A DNA stretch of 64,000 nucleotides from an uncultured Dorea sp. (GTDB lineage Bacteria; Bacillota_A; Clostridia; Lachnospirales; Lachnospiraceae). Positions 26,278 through 35,411 of the stretch are shown piece after piece (the first letter of the stretch is position 1; every line of letters starts with the position of its first letter). A model generated the notes under the pieces. It did no database searches and was not told where the DNA came from. It worked only from the letters and a program-made list of their open reading frames with translations. The DNA lies in contig CAJTRM010000003.1 in assembly GCA_910578865.1 (NCBI GenBank), positions 1 through 64,000 on the forward strand, in the 5' to 3' direction. The position numbers and the translations under genes were made by a program.

Positions 26278-27296
26278 AGGTTCATATTACAAATCTGTAC
26301 GGGATGGGCGGCGCGGCCGGGAAGGCGCAGCAAATGACGGCAGATATTGCAAAAAGGGAATTAAATTTTCAGGAATTGGGAGTTTATAAATACCCTATAG
26401 ATTCAGATACCCCGGATATGCTGCGGACAAGGCTGGACGGGATTATAGCTTCTGTCAGTCACGGAGATATTGTGTTCTTCCAGTTGCCGACATGGAACGG
26501 TATCCGGTTCGATGAGATTTTTGAAGAACATTTTCGCGGCTATATGGGGCTGAAAAAAATATTTTTTATCCATGATGTGCCTCCGCTGATGGAAAAGAAA
26601 TTGTTCAGGGAGCTGGACCGATATATAGTTTTGTATAACCGGGCCGACCTGATAATCCTGCCATCGCAGAATATGGCTGATTATCTGCGGGCCCGGGGGC
26701 TGACTGTGGAAAAGATTGTAATCCAAAAAATGTGGGATGCCCCGGTGGATATTGATTCCACCATAATTCCGCGTTTCCGGAAACGAATGAACTTTGCGGC
26801 AGATGTTGTGACGTACCCCCGTCCCTTTGTTCACGATTGGAACAACAGCAAAGTGGAGCTGGCGGTTACGGCAGAGCCGGGGAATTATGAATGGGCGGAC
26901 AATAAAAACATCCGATTTCTGGGGTGGTTCAACAATGAGAATTCTCTGGCTGACGCACTTAGACGCAGCGGCGGGTTTGGCCTGCTCTGGCATGATGATC
27001 CGGTATGGACAGAATACATGAAGCGTAATGCCTGCTGTAAGCTGTCATCCTATCTTGGCGCCGGGCTTCCGGTGATCGTTCACAGCAGTGTTGCGGAGGC
27101 GGAAACAATCCGGCGGAAAAATCTGGGACTGGTTGTAGAATCGCTTGATGAGGCGGCGGAACGGGTAGAGCATATGACGCAAGAGCAGTATAACCGGATG
27201 GTACAGGATGTAGATTCCTTCGGCAGTCTTGTACGGCAGGGATATTTTGTAAAGAAGGTGCTGACTGATGCTGTGTTTGAATTACTGTATGACTGA
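26274..27296 (+). CDS. Gtf3-like glycosyltransferase (second-sugar transferase)
   Basis: The 340-aa protein starts MKVHITNLYG, close to streptococcal Gtf3 (M-R-V-x-I-T-N), and contains 'FIHDVPPLMEKK', 'LGAGLPVIVHSSVAEAETI' and 'GFGLLWHDD', as in the Gtf3/GtfC family. In Streptococcus parasanguinis Gtf3 adds glucose to the GlcNAc placed by GtfA-GtfB. The start ATG 26274 overlaps the stop of the previous gene. It is the only Gtf3-type gene among eight glycosylation genes, so one common second sugar may extend several initial modifications (inference). Confidence 0.85.
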   Translation: MKVHITNLYGMGGAAGKAQQMTADIAKRELNFQELGVYKYPIDSDTPDMLRTRLDGIIASVSHGDIVFFQLPTWNGIRFDEIFEEHFRGYMGLKKIFFIHDVPPLMEKKLFRELDRYIVLYNRADLIILPSQNMADYLRARGLTVEKIVIQKMWDAPVDIDSTIIPRFRKRMNFAADVVTYPRPFVHDWNNSKVELAVTAEPGNYEWADNKNIRFLGWFNNENSLADALRRSGGFGLLWHDDPVWTEYMKRNACCKLSSYLGAGLPVIVHSSVAEAETIRRKNLGLVVESLDEAAERVEHMTQEQYNRMVQDVDSFGSLVRQGYFVKKVLTDAVFELLYD

Positions 27297-27364
27297 GATC
27301 CGGTACGGGATTCGGCCGGCTTTGGTTGCCGGCCGTAAGCGCAGAAGAAAGGAAATGCGACAAT

Positions 27365-28834
27365 ATGATTTATAACTTTCATCATTTTTATTACTGGCTG
27401 AAGGGCGGTGTGGAAACGGGGCAGGCCTATCGGGCGAAGATCTTCCGAGACCTGGGCCTTGAGGCAAAATTTGTATTTGCTACTACGTTTCCTGATCAAA
27501 ATATTCAGCATGAAACAGCCTATCTTGGGTTTCAGGACTCTGAGGTGATATGGATGTACGGATTTTTTTCAGACTGTAAGATTTCTCCCGTCACTTATAC
27601 TCTGGAACAGCTGGAAAAGACCTTTGAGGAGAGGAATTACACGTTTTCAAGAGATGGAAGCACCGTGACATATCATTTTCCAGATTTGGGTGTCTATTAT
27701 AAGGTCTACATGACAGATGAAAAAAATGAGTTTGTCCACAGGGTCGTGATGGTTTCCGGGGGGTGTCTGATCCGGAAGGATTATTATACGTATTGCAGGA
27801 TCTACTCAGAATATTATGCTCCGGTGAACGGACAGGCGAGTCTGTATCTGAGGAGGTTTTTCAATGAGGACGGGAGCGTGGCATATGAAGAAATTGTTGA
27901 AGGGGATACAGCTTTTTATAAATTCCCGGACCGTATGCTTTACTCCAGAGAAGAGCTGCTGGCACAGCTGATGCAGGGGCTGAACCTTACGGAAGATGAT
28001 GTGGTTCTTATTGACGGTGAACCGGGAATGATAGAACGGGCGGCATTTATACAAAATGCTGCGCCTGCAAAGGTCGGTCTGATCATTCATGCCGATCATT
28101 TCTGGAATTATGATGAAGAGCGTGTGTTATGGTATGGTATTTACGAGTACGCCTTTGCCCATCCGGAAAAGATCAGTTTTTTCATTACCAATACAGATGC
28201 ACAGAATAACCTTCTGAGGGAACAGTTTCAGAAATATACGGGGACTGTGCCTGATATCCGCACGATACCGGTGGTGGGGCTTGACGAGTTGAAAAAGCCG
28301 GACAGGGAAAGAAGAAAACACGCTTTGATCTCCGCGGGACGGCTGGCGCCGGAAAAGCGGATGGATCAGGTGATAAAGGCTGCGGCGGAAGCAAAAAAGG
28401 ATATACCGGACCTGTCTCTTGATATCTATGGAGAAGGCAGGGAGAGGGAGAATCTGCAGGAGCTGATCGATACGCTTGGCTGCGGTGACTGTGTGCGGCT
28501 GTGCGGATTCAGGAAGCTGGGGGAACTCTACAAGGAATATGATGCATATATATCGGCATCTTATGTAGAAACGCTGGGGGTGACCCTGCTGGAGGCTGTC
28601 GGCTCAGGCCTGCCTGTTGTAAGCTATGATATGAGGTATGGGGCCCAGATGTTCGTTGATGAGGGTGAAAACGGGTATAAGGTTCCATGGGAAAATGTGG
28701 AAGAGCTGGCAAGGGCAATTGTCCGTCTGTTTACAGAGGCAGATCTGGAGGCATTCCGGAAGCATTCTTATGAGAAGGCAGAGACCTGTCTGACAAAGGA
28801 GGTAGCAGAGAGATGGAAAACCCTATTATGTTAG
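27365..28834 (+). CDS. GtfA-like glycosyltransferase, paralog 3
   Basis: This 489-aa protein is clearly a recent relative of paralog 2: MIYNFHHFYYWLKGGVETG, 'RRFFNEDGSVAYEEIV', 'GEGRERENLQELIDTLGCGDCVRLCGF', and E-x7-E (ETLGVTLLEAVGSG). I chose ATG 27365; the frame is open back to 27326 without a ribosome site. It overlaps the following GtfB-like gene by 22 bp, making a GtfA-GtfB pair as in characterised loci, where the two form the active O-GlcNAc transferase complex. Confidence 0.88.
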   Translation: MIYNFHHFYYWLKGGVETGQAYRAKIFRDLGLEAKFVFATTFPDQNIQHETAYLGFQDSEVIWMYGFFSDCKISPVTYTLEQLEKTFEERNYTFSRDGSTVTYHFPDLGVYYKVYMTDEKNEFVHRVVMVSGGCLIRKDYYTYCRIYSEYYAPVNGQASLYLRRFFNEDGSVAYEEIVEGDTAFYKFPDRMLYSREELLAQLMQGLNLTEDDVVLIDGEPGMIERAAFIQNAAPAKVGLIIHADHFWNYDEERVLWYGIYEYAFAHPEKISFFITNTDAQNNLLREQFQKYTGTVPDIRTIPVVGLDELKKPDRERRKHALISAGRLAPEKRMDQVIKAAAEAKKDIPDLSLDIYGEGRERENLQELIDTLGCGDCVRLCGFRKLGELYKEYDAYISASYVETLGVTLLEAVGSGLPVVSYDMRYGAQMFVDEGENGYKVPWENVEELARAIVRLFTEADLEAFRKHSYEKAETCLTKEVAERWKTLLC

Positions 28835-30183
28835 AGGATACTATATTATTGTTTGACAGTTATTCCCCGGACAGCAGGCGTCTGCATGATTCCTTCCGGC
28901 TGGCGGGATGTAAGTGCTCTGCAGTCATCCTGGAAGAAAATGATTTTCTGCCGGAAGGAGTCCTGTCCGTGTTCGATCTGTTTTTGGGCTATTATGAAAA
29001 AAATGGAGAAAGCCCCGGAAAGCCCAGATTTTTTAATGAGGTCAGGGTGCCTGATCTGTGGAGCATCCATGCAGGGGTAGGTGAGACGGAGTATGGAAGG
29101 ATTACCTACCAGCATGAAGAAAAGGGAAGAATCCATTATCTGGATTCACCAAAGAAGTATCTGGTGGAGGCGGTGGATTGGTTTGACCGGAAAGGCGCCG
29201 TACGTTTCCGGGATCATTATAACCGTTACGGGGCAGTCTGCGCCAGGACTGTTTATGACAAAGAGGGGAGAGAACTGGGGAAAACATGGTTTTCTGCGGG
29301 AGGACAGGAGGCTGTCACACTGAATTGTGTTACGAGGGATTACATCGTAAATGACGGTGAACGGATAAAGTTCTTCCGGTCAAAGCTGGATATGGCGATA
29401 TACTTTTTACGACGGGCAGGTATTGAGCAGAAGCAGGTGTTTTATAACTCACTGGCGAATCCGTTTTTGATTTCCAACAGACTTGCTGCTTCGGGAAAAC
29501 GGGATGTGTTGTTCTGGCAGGAAGGAGTAGGTGAAGGAATCCCGGGGAATATGCAGACGATTCTAAACGGGCAGGCGGCCCGCACAGGCAGGATTCTGGT
29601 ACAGAGAAAGGATTCCTGTGACCGTCTTCTGGAACTGGGGGCGGATCCTGATATTGTACAGAGATTTGGATTTGTATATGATTTTAAGAAGAAGAACGGT
29701 CACAGGCCGCAGGCTCTGATCTGTACCAATTCAGAACAAATAGAACATTGTGAAGAGTTGATACAGGCATTTCCTCAGATGCAGTTCCATATTGCTGCGG
29801 TCACTCTGATGTCGCCCAAACTGACGGACATGGAGAAATATGAGAATGTAAGCCTGTATCCGGGAGCGCAGTCAGAGACTTTGGAGGAACTGTTCCGGTT
29901 ATGTGATTATTATTTTGACATCAATTACTGGTCTGAGATCGTTTCTGCGGTGTATCAGGCGTTTTTGCATGATCATTTGATCTTTGCATTTGAGGAGACT
30001 GTACATAACAAGGCATTCGTAGCGGATGCGCATGTGTATCCTGCGGCGGAATTCGGAAGACTGGTTTCGGATGTGAGAGCAGTCATGGAGGATCGGGAGC
30101 AGATGGAGCAGCATCTGAAGATGCAGCGGAAGGATGCCATGGCGGAAGAAAAGGAAGCATATACAGTGCTGACGGAATCGTAA
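28813..30183 (+). CDS. GtfB-like glycosylation chaperone/co-transferase, paralog 1
   Basis: The 456-aa protein has GtfB features: 'TILLFDSYSPDSRRLHDSFRLAGC' at the N-terminus, 'RDHYNRYGAVCARTVYD', 'VLFWQEGVGEGIPGNMQ' and 'LFRLCDYYFDINYWSEIVSAV'. GtfB is a catalytically inactive GT-B relative that binds the partly glycosylated substrate and GtfA. ATG 28813 has AAGGAGG upstream. It pairs with GtfA paralog 3. Confidence 0.86.
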   Translation: MENPIMLEDTILLFDSYSPDSRRLHDSFRLAGCKCSAVILEENDFLPEGVLSVFDLFLGYYEKNGESPGKPRFFNEVRVPDLWSIHAGVGETEYGRITYQHEEKGRIHYLDSPKKYLVEAVDWFDRKGAVRFRDHYNRYGAVCARTVYDKEGRELGKTWFSAGGQEAVTLNCVTRDYIVNDGERIKFFRSKLDMAIYFLRRAGIEQKQVFYNSLANPFLISNRLAASGKRDVLFWQEGVGEGIPGNMQTILNGQAARTGRILVQRKDSCDRLLELGADPDIVQRFGFVYDFKKKNGHRPQALICTNSEQIEHCEELIQAFPQMQFHIAAVTLMSPKLTDMEKYENVSLYPGAQSETLEELFRLCDYYFDINYWSEIVSAVYQAFLHDHLIFAFEETVHNKAFVADAHVYPAAEFGRLVSDVRAVMEDREQMEQHLKMQRKDAMAEEKEAYTVLTES

Positions 30184-30200
30184 GGCAGAAAGGATACGAG

Positions 30201-31457
30201 ATGGTTGTCTTTTTTGATAAGTATACAGATAATGTTGAAAAATTGCAGGAAACGATGCAGTGTTTAGGACAGGATGTAAGGATTGCGGTGTTGAAGGATG
30301 ACGGTTTCCTGCCGGACAACGTATTATCCCCTTTTGAATTTTTCACTTACCGGGGCGGACAGAAAGAGTTCGCCGAGAGGGATCTGTTTTATAATTTTAT
30401 CGAACTCCCTGAATTCTGGGAGGTGCGCCTGACCGGGCAGACGGGCGGAATCTTTGATATGGGCTGTGAGAAAGCAAAGATTTATTTCCGGGAACCGGCA
30501 GAAAAGAGAAATGTGCAGCGGGTAGAGTGGCATATGGAGGACGGCTGGGTCTATAAGATTGACTACTATAACAAATATGCCCTGAAATATGCAAGTGAAT
30601 TTCCGGATGCAGACGGAACCGTGGAGTCCAGGGTGTTCTATTCCGATAAAAACCAGGAAATGGTGGCTGAGCAGCCGGTGAATGGCAGGATTGTCCTGTT
30701 GGATCACAGTATGGTGAAAAAGATATTTGACTCCCGGGCCGATTTTATTACTTATTATCTGAAGGAAGCCGGGTTGGGAGAGGAATGTGCCCTGTTTGTG
30801 CAGGAGGAGAAAACCCTGAAGGATCTGGGACTGTCTTCCGGCAAGGGAAAGATGTGGGCTGGTGTTTTGTTTTCGGATCAGGGTCTGCTGAATAAATATA
30901 CCGGAACGGGGCTTATGAACGGCAGCAGGTTCTACAGGATACCGCGGCATTACAGGGTGAATCATGCAAGGAGTGAAGCGATGATCCTGACAGCCTCCGA
31001 CCAGGTGGAGCAGATTGAATATCTGATCAGCGAGCTGCCGGATATGAGGTTCCATATTGCGGCGCATACGCAGGTGTCAGATAGACTGAATAAGCTGGAG
31101 GCAGCGGGAAATGTAAAAGTATACCCTCAGATCAGCCGGCAGGATCTGGATATGCTGTGGGACACTTGTGATTTTTATCTGGATATCAATCACTACTATG
31201 AAATATACGACGCAGTAAATAACGCACATGTGAGAAATCAGATGATTCTGGGATTTGAACATACGGTGCACCACAGAGAGCTGATGGCCGGCGAGGGAGT
31301 CTTCGCCGGGACAGCGCGGGAGCAGATGGTTCTGATGATAAAAGAATTAACGGAAAACCCGGACAGGGTACAAAGGTTTCTGAGTGCACAGCAGCAAAGA
31401 AAGCAAGAGATATGGCGAAACAAATGGAAGAGGAGGGAGAACAGCCATGGTATATAA
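30201..31457 (+). CDS. GtfB-like protein, paralog 2 (divergent)
   Basis: This 418-aa protein is shorter and more divergent than the other two GtfB-like proteins, but keeps the layout: 'VVFFDKYTDNVEKLQETMQCLG' start, 'YYNKYALKYASEF', 'SRFYRIPRHY' and 'WDTCDFYLDINHYYEIYDAV', plus 'LGFEHTVHHRELM' (others: FAFEETVHN). It lies 17 bp after GtfB paralog 1 and overlaps the next GtfA-like gene by 11 bp. It may be the substrate-binding partner of GtfA paralog 4 or a modulator. Confidence 0.83.
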   Translation: MVVFFDKYTDNVEKLQETMQCLGQDVRIAVLKDDGFLPDNVLSPFEFFTYRGGQKEFAERDLFYNFIELPEFWEVRLTGQTGGIFDMGCEKAKIYFREPAEKRNVQRVEWHMEDGWVYKIDYYNKYALKYASEFPDADGTVESRVFYSDKNQEMVAEQPVNGRIVLLDHSMVKKIFDSRADFITYYLKEAGLGEECALFVQEEKTLKDLGLSSGKGKMWAGVLFSDQGLLNKYTGTGLMNGSRFYRIPRHYRVNHARSEAMILTASDQVEQIEYLISELPDMRFHIAAHTQVSDRLNKLEAAGNVKVYPQISRQDLDMLWDTCDFYLDINHYYEIYDAVNNAHVRNQMILGFEHTVHHRELMAGEGVFAGTAREQMVLMIKELTENPDRVQRFLSAQQQRKQEIWRNKWKRRENSHGI

Positions 31458-32937
31458 TTTTAACCTGGGGGTCGGCTGGGCCAGCAGTGGAGTGGAGTAC
31501 GCGCAGGCATACAGAGCAAAGCTTCTGCGGAGGATCGGGCAGGAGGCAAGATTTGTTTTTACAAACATGTTTCCGCAGGACAATATCCAGCACATGACAG
31601 AAAATATCGGATTTCTGGATTCAGAGGTGATATGGCTTTATACGTTTTTTACAGACTGTAAGATATCGCCGGTGACATTTACGCTGAAGGATCTGGAACT
31701 GACATTTGGAAGCAAAAACTTTTCGGGGGCCAGGGACGGGGCAAAGGTTAAGTATACCTTCCCGGGAACTAACACCTACTATGTGGCATATCTCGTAAAC
31801 GAAAAGGAAAAACGGGTACACCGGGTAGAAATGGTGTCTAACGGCTGCCTGATCCGAAAGGATTACTATACGTACTGCAGGATTTATTCGGAATATTATG
31901 CGCCTCTGGATAATAAGGCACATCTCTACCACCGTAGATTTTTCAATGAGGACGGCTCAGTCGCTTATGAAGAGATCACGGATAACGGTGCAGTCATGTA
32001 TCAATTTCCGGACAGGCTTATCGGTTCCAGGGAAGAGCTGGTGGGATATATGGTATCGCGTCTGAACCTTACAAGGAAAGATATCCTCCTGATTGACAGG
32101 ACGACAGGAATCGGACAGGCAATCATGCAGAATGCCGGGGCGGCCAGGATCGGAATCATTATCCATGCGGACCATTTCAGCGAGGGGAGTACGGACGATG
32201 AGGCAATTCTCTGGAATAATTATTATGAATATGCATTCTCACAGAGGAAACATGTCAGATTCTATGTGACTTCTACCGATGTGCAGAATCGTCTGTTGAA
32301 GCAGCAGTTCAAAAAATATAAGGGGGCGAACCCAAAGATTGTGACAATTCCGGTGGGAAGCCTGGATGAACTGAAGGTTCCGAAGAAGGCCAGACGAAAA
32401 CATTCTCTGATCACAGCCTCCCGGCTTGCCGGTGAGAAGCATATTGACTGGATCGTGGATGCGGTTGCGGAGGCGCGCAGGACAGTGAAGGACATCTCCC
32501 TGGATATTTACGGGAAAGGCGGAGAGGAAGGAAGGATCAGAGAGCAGATCAAACAGCGGAAGTGTGAAGATTGTATACGGCTGTGCGGTCAGCAGAATCT
32601 GGACGAGGTGTATAAAAATTACGAGGCATACCTGTCAGGCTCAACCAGTGAGGGATTTGGACTTACACTTATGGAGGCTGTCGGTTCCGGCCTTCCTATT
32701 ATCGGTTTTGATGTGCGCTATGGGAATCCGAACTTTATAGACGATGGGAAAAACGGATACCTGATCCCGGTACATGATAAGATAGAGAAGCAGGAACGGG
32801 TGCAGAAGCTTGCAGAGGCGATTGTCCGTCTGTTCACGGAAGCGGATCTGGAAGAGTTTCATAAACATTCATATCACAAAGCAAATGAATATCTTACAAC
32901 GGAAGTGGAGAAAAAATGGAAAAATATATTGAAATAA
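31447..32937 (+). CDS. gtfA: GtfA glycosyltransferase, paralog 4 (closest to streptococcal GtfA)
   Basis: The 496-aa protein begins MVYNFNLGVGWASSGVEYA and continues with 'NIQHMTENIGF.DSEVIWLYTFFTDCKISP', very like GtfA of Streptococcus gordonii as I recall it. The GT4 half shows 'LDIYGKGGEEGRIREQI' and E-x7-E (EGFGLTLMEAVGSG). This is the best candidate for the ancestral O-GlcNAc transferase. ATG 31447 was chosen over upstream in-frame codons, since it matches the family start. It overlaps both neighbours, GtfB paralog 2 before and GtfB paralog 3 after. Confidence 0.92.
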   Translation: MVYNFNLGVGWASSGVEYAQAYRAKLLRRIGQEARFVFTNMFPQDNIQHMTENIGFLDSEVIWLYTFFTDCKISPVTFTLKDLELTFGSKNFSGARDGAKVKYTFPGTNTYYVAYLVNEKEKRVHRVEMVSNGCLIRKDYYTYCRIYSEYYAPLDNKAHLYHRRFFNEDGSVAYEEITDNGAVMYQFPDRLIGSREELVGYMVSRLNLTRKDILLIDRTTGIGQAIMQNAGAARIGIIIHADHFSEGSTDDEAILWNNYYEYAFSQRKHVRFYVTSTDVQNRLLKQQFKKYKGANPKIVTIPVGSLDELKVPKKARRKHSLITASRLAGEKHIDWIVDAVAEARRTVKDISLDIYGKGGEEGRIREQIKQRKCEDCIRLCGQQNLDEVYKNYEAYLSGSTSEGFGLTLMEAVGSGLPIIGFDVRYGNPNFIDDGKNGYLIPVHDKIEKQERVQKLAEAIVRLFTEADLEEFHKHSYHKANEYLTTEVEKKWKNILK

Positions 32938-34274
32938 AGGATACCATACTGTTATTTGACAATTACGGGACAGACAGCCAGAGTCTGCATACTTCATTCC
33001 GGGCGGCCGGGTATAAGTTTCCGGCGGTGGTGATTGAGGATGACGGCTTCCTGCCGGACGATGTGATGTCGGTCTACGGTTTTTTTCTGGGCAGCTTCGG
33101 GGAGGTTTACGGAGAACAGGCGCGGCCGAAATATTTTAATGAGATTACTGTGCCGGAGTATTGGGAAATAAGCGGTAATAATACCAGTGGGTCGGTGCAT
33201 GATCTATACAGGAAGAGAGGGAAAATATTTTATACGGAACCACTTCATAAACGGCGTGTAAAGATTGTAGACTGGTATGATGAGAAGGAGGTCGTCCGTG
33301 TCAGCGACCATTATAATCGTTACGGTGCTGTTTTTGCCAGAACAACATTTAACAGTAAAGGGCAGAGGTTTTGTAAGTCTTATTTTTCGGCAGGGGGTCA
33401 GGAGATTATTGTTGAAAACTTCGCCACAAAAGATATCATTCTGAATGATGGCGGCGAAACACGAATTTTTCATTCAAAGACAGAATTTATCGTGTATTTT
33501 CTCGAAAAGGCAGGCTTTGAGAACAGCAGGATATTCTTTAACACTCTGTCTACGCCGTTCTTTGTATCAAACAGGCTGACCTCTGAGGAAAAGCGGGATA
33601 TCCTGTTCTGGCAGGAGCCTGTCAGGGATGATATTCCGGGAAATATGCAGGTCATATTTAAGGGGAAGGCCAGCCGCACGGCAGCCGTAATGGTGCAGAA
33701 GCGGCAGGCATTTGATAAACTGGCTGCTCTTGGGGCAGATCCGGATATGATTCACCGGCTGGGCTTTATCTATCCTTTCGCAAAGGAAAACAGGCACAGG
33801 CCGAAAGCGCTGATCTGTACCAATTCTGATCATATCGAACAGTGCGGGGAAATTGTGCAGGCGCTGCCGGAAATGCATTTTTGCATTGCGGCGCTCACGG
33901 AGATGTCATCAAAGCTTACCAGTATGGATAACTATGAAAATGTAAGTATTTATCCGGGAGTGAAGCAGGAGGTTCTGGACGGGCTGTTTGAGGAATGTGA
34001 TTTCTATCTGGATATTAACCATGGGGGGGAGATCGTATCGGCGGCTCACAGGGCATTCCTGCACAATCAGCTGATCTTTGCCTTTGAAGAGACGGTTCAT
34101 AACAGGGACTATGTTGCAGAGACGCAGATCTATCCGGCAGGCAGAAGCGACCGTTTGATTCACGATCTCAGAAAAGCGATGGAGGACGCGGAGGTATTGG
34201 AACAGCGCATTCAGAGCCAGCACGAGACTGCGATGGCCGAGGCGCCGGAGCGGTATGCTGAGCTTTGTAAATAA
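32916..34274 (+). CDS. gtfB: GtfB glycosylation chaperone, paralog 3
   Basis: The 452-aa protein resembles paralog 1 along its length ('TILLFDNYGTDSQSLHTSFRAAG', 'SDHYNRYGAVFARTTF', 'ILFWQEPVRDDIPGNMQ', 'FAFEETVHNRDYVAETQIYPAG') and follows the most typical GtfA with a 22-bp overlap, the classical gtfA-gtfB arrangement. It is the last gene of the accessory Sec cluster. No clear terminator is seen in the 65 bp before the convergent AraC gene. Confidence 0.9.
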   Translation: MEKYIEIKDTILLFDNYGTDSQSLHTSFRAAGYKFPAVVIEDDGFLPDDVMSVYGFFLGSFGEVYGEQARPKYFNEITVPEYWEISGNNTSGSVHDLYRKRGKIFYTEPLHKRRVKIVDWYDEKEVVRVSDHYNRYGAVFARTTFNSKGQRFCKSYFSAGGQEIIVENFATKDIILNDGGETRIFHSKTEFIVYFLEKAGFENSRIFFNTLSTPFFVSNRLTSEEKRDILFWQEPVRDDIPGNMQVIFKGKASRTAAVMVQKRQAFDKLAALGADPDMIHRLGFIYPFAKENRHRPKALICTNSDHIEQCGEIVQALPEMHFCIAALTEMSSKLTSMDNYENVSIYPGVKQEVLDGLFEECDFYLDINHGGEIVSAAHRAFLHNQLIFAFEETVHNRDYVAETQIYPAGRSDRLIHDLRKAMEDAEVLEQRIQSQHETAMAEAPERYAELCK

Positions 34275-34339
34275 TGGAGCGATAAAAGCTGAGTTTATAA
34301 ATCCGTGTCCAGGTCCGGATAGATCTGTTTTGTATTCTG

Positions 34340-35242
34340 TTATTTCATTAATTTTCTCCGTCTGTATTCCAGAGGGCTCATCTGATAGCGCTCCTTAAAT
34401 TTGCGGCAGAAATATCCTGCGCTTGCAAAGCCGGTATCCTCTGCGATGGCCGAGACGGACTTTTCCGTTGTGTAGAGCTGGTCGGCCGCCTGCATCAGCC
34501 GGTATTGTATCAGATATGCGACCGGAGGGATGCGGATGCCGGACTGAAAGATGTGCAAAGCCCCGCTTTTACTTATGGATGCAGAAGCAGCTATTTTATC
34601 CAGGGTGAGTTCCTCCGGGTAATGGTCGTGAATATACTGCATCATTACCTGAAGCCTTGCCTGCCGGTGGCTTAAGCGGTGAATGCCGTCCAAACCGGAC
34701 GGCGGCGCCAGGTGCCGGGTCAGAAGATCCCAGATCTGAAAAAGTAATTGCATAGTACGAAGTTCCCGCCGTTCGGTTTGCTCCTGCAGGCTGTAGATCT
34801 GTGCCAGGAGCTGCAGGATTCCCCCCTGCCACTCTACCTGTGGGTCAAATACCTGGTATGGGGCAAAGGAAGTGATTACCGGATGTATATAGTTCTTATA
34901 GATCAGGCTGTGTTCGGGAGCAAGCAGTCCGGGGGAAAATACAATATTCGGCAGCAGGACATCGTCCGAGGCCTCGAACCGATGGAGGATGCTGCTGTTG
35001 ATAAACATGCCGTATCCTTCGGAAAGCTCCAGCTTATCTGTTCCTACAAGGCATAGCAGGGAGCCTTCGGTAAGGGTCATAAATTCCAGTTCGTGATGCC
35101 AGTGCCAGTCTACGCAGTGAAAGTCAAACTGCCAGATATTTTCCAGATAATAAGCAAAAGGGTAGCTGCTGTCACCATGCTGCAGAGTTTCTCTCAGCGT
35201 ATCATCGGTTATGATACGCTGGTTTTCATTTATAGTTTTCAT
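34340..35242 (-). CDS. AraC-family transcriptional regulator
   Basis: This 300-aa regulator has an N-terminal cupin sensor ('FDFHCVDWHWHHELEFMTLTEGSL') and a C-terminal double helix-turn-helix (LTLDKIAASASISKSGALHIF, then VSAIAEDTGFASAGYFCRKFK and the MSPLEYRR ending). It is divergent from an MFS transporter gene, which it likely controls in response to a sugar. It is convergent with the end of the accessory Sec cluster, so it probably is not part of that locus. Confidence 0.92.
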   Translation of the reverse strand: MKTINENQRIITDDTLRETLQHGDSSYPFAYYLENIWQFDFHCVDWHWHHELEFMTLTEGSLLCLVGTDKLELSEGYGMFINSSILHRFEASDDVLLPNIVFSPGLLAPEHSLIYKNYIHPVITSFAPYQVFDPQVEWQGGILQLLAQIYSLQEQTERRELRTMQLLFQIWDLLTRHLAPPSGLDGIHRLSHRQARLQVMMQYIHDHYPEELTLDKIAASASISKSGALHIFQSGIRIPPVAYLIQYRLMQAADQLYTTEKSVSAIAEDTGFASAGYFCRKFKERYQMSPLEYRRRKLMK

Positions 35243-35274
35243 TTGAAGATCCGCTTTCCTTGATGTTTTGCGAT

Positions 35275-35332
35275 ATTATACCATAATTGTGTGATTCTGT
35301 ACAATGAACCGGCACATAAAATGCGATATAAT
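35275..35332. promoter_or_regulatory. Back-to-back promoters between araC-type and MFS genes
   Basis: On the minus strand TGTACA and TATAAT (complement of 35275-35280) are 17 bp apart. On the plus strand a perfect TATAAT lies at 35327-35332 with only a weak -35 (ATGAAC), suggesting activator dependence for the transporter. Confidence 0.5.
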
Positions 35333-35411
35333 GTAACGGCTGGCTGTTGCGGGCGAAGTGAACGGCAGCAACGGATGAACGGATATGTATGACGGACAGG
35401 AGAAGATAAAA

